Shown: positions 61,640 through 64,000 of the stretch, one piece after another
Numbering within the stretch: the first letter of the stretch is position 1
Layout: the number at the start of each line of letters is the position of its first letter
Assembly (NCBI GenBank): GCA_037576195.1
Contig: CM075101.1
Span: 26,412,001 to 26,476,000 of the forward strand
Source of the DNA: Phytoseiulus persimilis
Lineage: Eukaryota; Arthropoda; Arachnida; Mesostigmata; Phytoseiidae
Direction: 5' to 3'
DNA length: 64,000 nt
Position numbers and translations under genes: made by a program
The notes under the pieces: generated by a model
The model's input: the letters and a program-made list of their open reading frames with translations, nothing else
What the model was told of the DNA's origin: nothing
The model's database searches: none

Positions 61640-64000
61640 ATGGCCAGCACTTCTCTGCGACTGTTTGGATTTTTGTCACCTCCACTGTGGCTCGCCGGCT
61701 TCGTGTTGGTGGCAGGACAAAGATCTCCTCTTGTCGATGCGTATCAGTTCGGCGAGTTGGCTACCTGCAAAGTGAGTACGCGACTTGATGCCCTACTCCA
61801 ATCATCGTTTGAGTACTTCCGAGCCGGGCCTAGTAGAACAGCGCTCTCATTCTGAAGCACGAAGCACATCAACGGTCTTTTGAGCCCGCCGCAGCTCCGC
61901 TTCGTGCTCTCGGAGCCTGTGCTGACGGCTTCAAACTGAGAGATGCTCCATATGGAAGGTTGACAACTTCGAACAGAAGCTTCTCCATATGACGTTTCGA
62001 AGATCTATGAATCACGATGAACGCTCTGCTCGAGCAGAGCGAGGCCCTTCGTCCGCCAGGTTTTCGACGAGCTTTGTTCTGATAAATCTTGAATCGGTTC
62101 TCAAGAAGTCCTCATGGTCGTATTGGAAAGCTGCTACTGACCATTCAGAAAGTTTCGCGGTTTTCATATTGTTTTAGACAACTAGCAGCGGAGAGTACTT
62201 CGATGTCGTTTCTCGATTCGGACGGGTTACTATTTTTAGCCCTATCAGTTCGTGGTATCTACGGTTGAGTATGCGTGCGATCCACAGGTATCCCGGTACA
62301 CCTACATGCCAACGAGGACGGACTCACAAGGCAGACAATGCTGGGACACGCTGACCATACACGCCTGCAGAGGACGATGTGAATCACTCGAGGTATGATT
62401 AGCAGTCAGCTAGTCCTAGGTGGTGACACCAGTCCGGAGGCTGTGACTCAGAGCCGTGGGGAGGGAACGCGCACTGGGTTCGAGGTACCACGTGAGCTGG
62501 TCTCTTGGGATCTCTCAATCTTGGTTCAGTGAAACGATCACCAGTCCCTGCTGCGAAAAATGGCGGGAGCATCAGCACTCGTCCCACGATGCTGCATCGA
62601 TCCACTTGTGTGTCGGAGTGGGTTCTGGGGTGTCCACTTCGCCCCAGAACTCCATGAGTTCGATTACGTTCAAAAACGACTTCGCTGCGATCTGTCAACG
62701 CCCTGGGCCTACGAGTCCCAGTGTTCCTCGCTGCCGTGGAAGCTCCCTGATGCGACTGTTCCGGGATCAGGCTGGGGGTTAACGGCCTGGAGACACGGTT
62801 TTTTTCTTTTCTTTCTAATAGACTTCACCGACTGAGCGGGGACGCGAGGATTCATTTCCTTATTGGGAGCAGTTTGCAGTAGATTCGCTCATCTGAAATT
62901 AGTTCTCTTTCACTTCATGAAGGAGAGACTCGCATCAGGAAAGGTTCTTAATGAGCTCCCTTTGCATTGTCCCTTTGCTGCCGCTCCGGCCACTGACGTC
63001 GCACCGGTTATAAACGCTGGCGCCGCTCTGCTATTTTTAGTCTGACCGAGCTGCCGATAGATAGAAAGAGAGAGGGGAGAAAAGAGGTAGGCAGTTTTCA
63101 GCAAACTGCCACCCGGAGTAATTCATGCCGGGTGGGTCCGCCGCTGGAGGAGCGCGGCGTCATATCGATGAACGCTTCGTCACACATCCCGATAATAATG
63201 ATATCGCAACCAGTGGCTGAGGGAAGCCCGCAAGCACCATGCTGAAGCTTCTCCCCGATGCTCAAGTCATTTTATCCATCGCTGGTCAGGGGCGAGTCTC
63301 GAATGGAGTCGCTAGGAGGCGGCGATCATTCAGCTGCCAGCCTCTGCATCGGATTCGACCGGGCGTACAGGCCGTGGTGACCTTCCACCGAATCACTAGG
63401 AAATTCATGAGGGACCTCTGGAAGATATCCGAATCACATGCAAGAAATTCTGATTAGCAGCAGGAAGTTGCGCTCAGATCGTTCGCGGAGCTCACACGGG
63501 CCGCCAAACAAGGTGTTTTATCGCTCACCCGGTGGCTGACCGCGAGGCCGGACGTGAGAGGTCGAACATGCTGCTTCGCGAATTCTTATCGCATGCAAGA
63601 TTAACAAGAACCGAAGCGGAGACTATAAGTCACCCCATTGGACTTCAGGCTCACTTAGCCGATCTCCGACCGTCGGACTCGCGCTTCGTTGCGTTGCCCG
63701 TGCTGTCCACCGCAGGAAAGTAGCGGAGCTTCCAGGCGAAAAACGTCCGACGATTTCACTCGAACGGCGCGTGGCCGACTCGAACGCAGGGAGTCTGATT
63801 AGGGGAGAAACGTTCCGATCCAGCAACTTGCCTCTAAGCACCGAACGCCCGGCGCGGTCGGCTGCGCCGAGAACAAACGTTGTCGCGAGGGCCCGCGACG
63901 TGGAATGAGAGCCTAGAGGAGCGATCAATAAATTTCTGAACAGAAACTTTCCTTGCTCCATTTCAGTTCGCCGACTGGAGATTCCCGTACAAGAGATCCG
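61640..64000 (+). CDS. GPB5: Glycoprotein hormone beta 5 (thyrostimulin beta), 5' part
   Basis: Three exons: 61,640-61,771, 62,288-62,392 and 63,967-64,000 (cut by the window edge), all joined in phase 0, with donors GTGAGT and GTATGA and acceptors CCACAG and TTTCAG. Exon 1 codes for a signal peptide (MASTSLRLFGF...LAGFVLVAG) and the first knot cysteine (ELATCK). The ATG at 61,640 was chosen because it starts that peptide, though the frame is open further upstream. Exon 2 gives SRYTYMPTRTDSQGRQCWD and HACRGRCESLE, aligning without gaps to GPB5 (CH..YTY......QG..CWD, then the C-x-G-x-C core of the cystine knot). Exon 3 begins FADWRFPYKRS, the GPB5 'SDW(K/R)FPYKRS' block. The product is a secreted cystine-knot subunit that pairs with GPA2 and signals through an LGR1-type receptor, linked in insects to water and ion balance. 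The remaining cysteines lie beyond 64,000. Where many family members have CWGRC, this reads CRGRC. Confidence 0.88.
62393..63966 (+). other. GPB5: Second intron of GPB5
   Basis: About 1.57 kb between two in-phase GPB5 exons. Open frames inside it (62,456-62,835, 63,532-63,723) have no domain and do not resemble GPB5. The intron position, directly after the C-x-G-x-C motif and before the DWRFPYK block, leaves both motifs whole. Confidence 0.75.

Noticed and set aside
1-64000. CRISPR arrays, bacterial operons, retroviral or LTR elements
   Set aside because: No evenly spaced palindromic repeats and spacers, no ribosome-binding sites or operon spacing, and no gag/pol/env or paired LTRs recognised. 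The only reverse transcriptase seen belongs to a LINE.

Overview
This is animal nuclear DNA: genes are split by short introns with GT..AG borders, there are polyadenylation signals rather than bacterial signals, and most of the window is non-coding. Overall GC is near half by eye. Two host genes are recognisable: the Shroom cytoskeletal protein (minus strand) and the beta subunit of the glycoprotein hormone GPA2/GPB5, also called thyrostimulin beta (plus strand, running off the right edge). With short introns, GACG-type tetranucleotide arrays and the closeness of the GPB5 exon to the insect form, an arthropod is most likely. A mite or other chelicerate would fit, but that is only a guess.

Layout. 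1-7310 (+): a Thr/Pro/Glu-rich exon with a Lys/Val motif, then about 3 kb I could not resolve, then a run of short exons coding for a coiled-coil protein with an acidic C-terminus and a poly(A) signal. 7311-8600: gene-free space between convergent 3' ends. 8601 to about 11.9 kb (-): the C-terminal part of Shroom, ending in its Rock-binding ASD2 domain. 12-27 kb: mostly non-coding, with simple repeats and a few open stretches of unknown meaning. 27.8-29.5 kb (-): spliced-looking exons of a gene I do not recognise. 30-43 kb: non-coding, CG-rich, full of triplet and tetranucleotide repeats. 43.8-44.3 kb (-): the first two exons of an unrecognised gene with a good start codon and an in-phase intron. 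44.3-52 kb: non-coding, with a 44-46 bp minisatellite inside a possible inverted-repeat element. 52.1-55.9 kb: a transposon graveyard holding a hAT-type MITE and a decayed minus-strand LINE (endonuclease plus reverse transcriptase) split by a foldback-like element. 58.8 kb: a second copy of the minisatellite family. 61.6-64.0 kb (+): the first exons of GPB5.

The coiled-coil gene and Shroom both change reading frame several times inside single exons, while the GPB5 exons and the 44.2 kb gene start read cleanly. Sequencing or assembly indels are the simplest explanation; real decay is not excluded. The recognised genes do not form an obvious functional unit. Many minus-strand open stretches between 12 and 44 kb could be upstream exons of Shroom or separate genes; I cannot tell.
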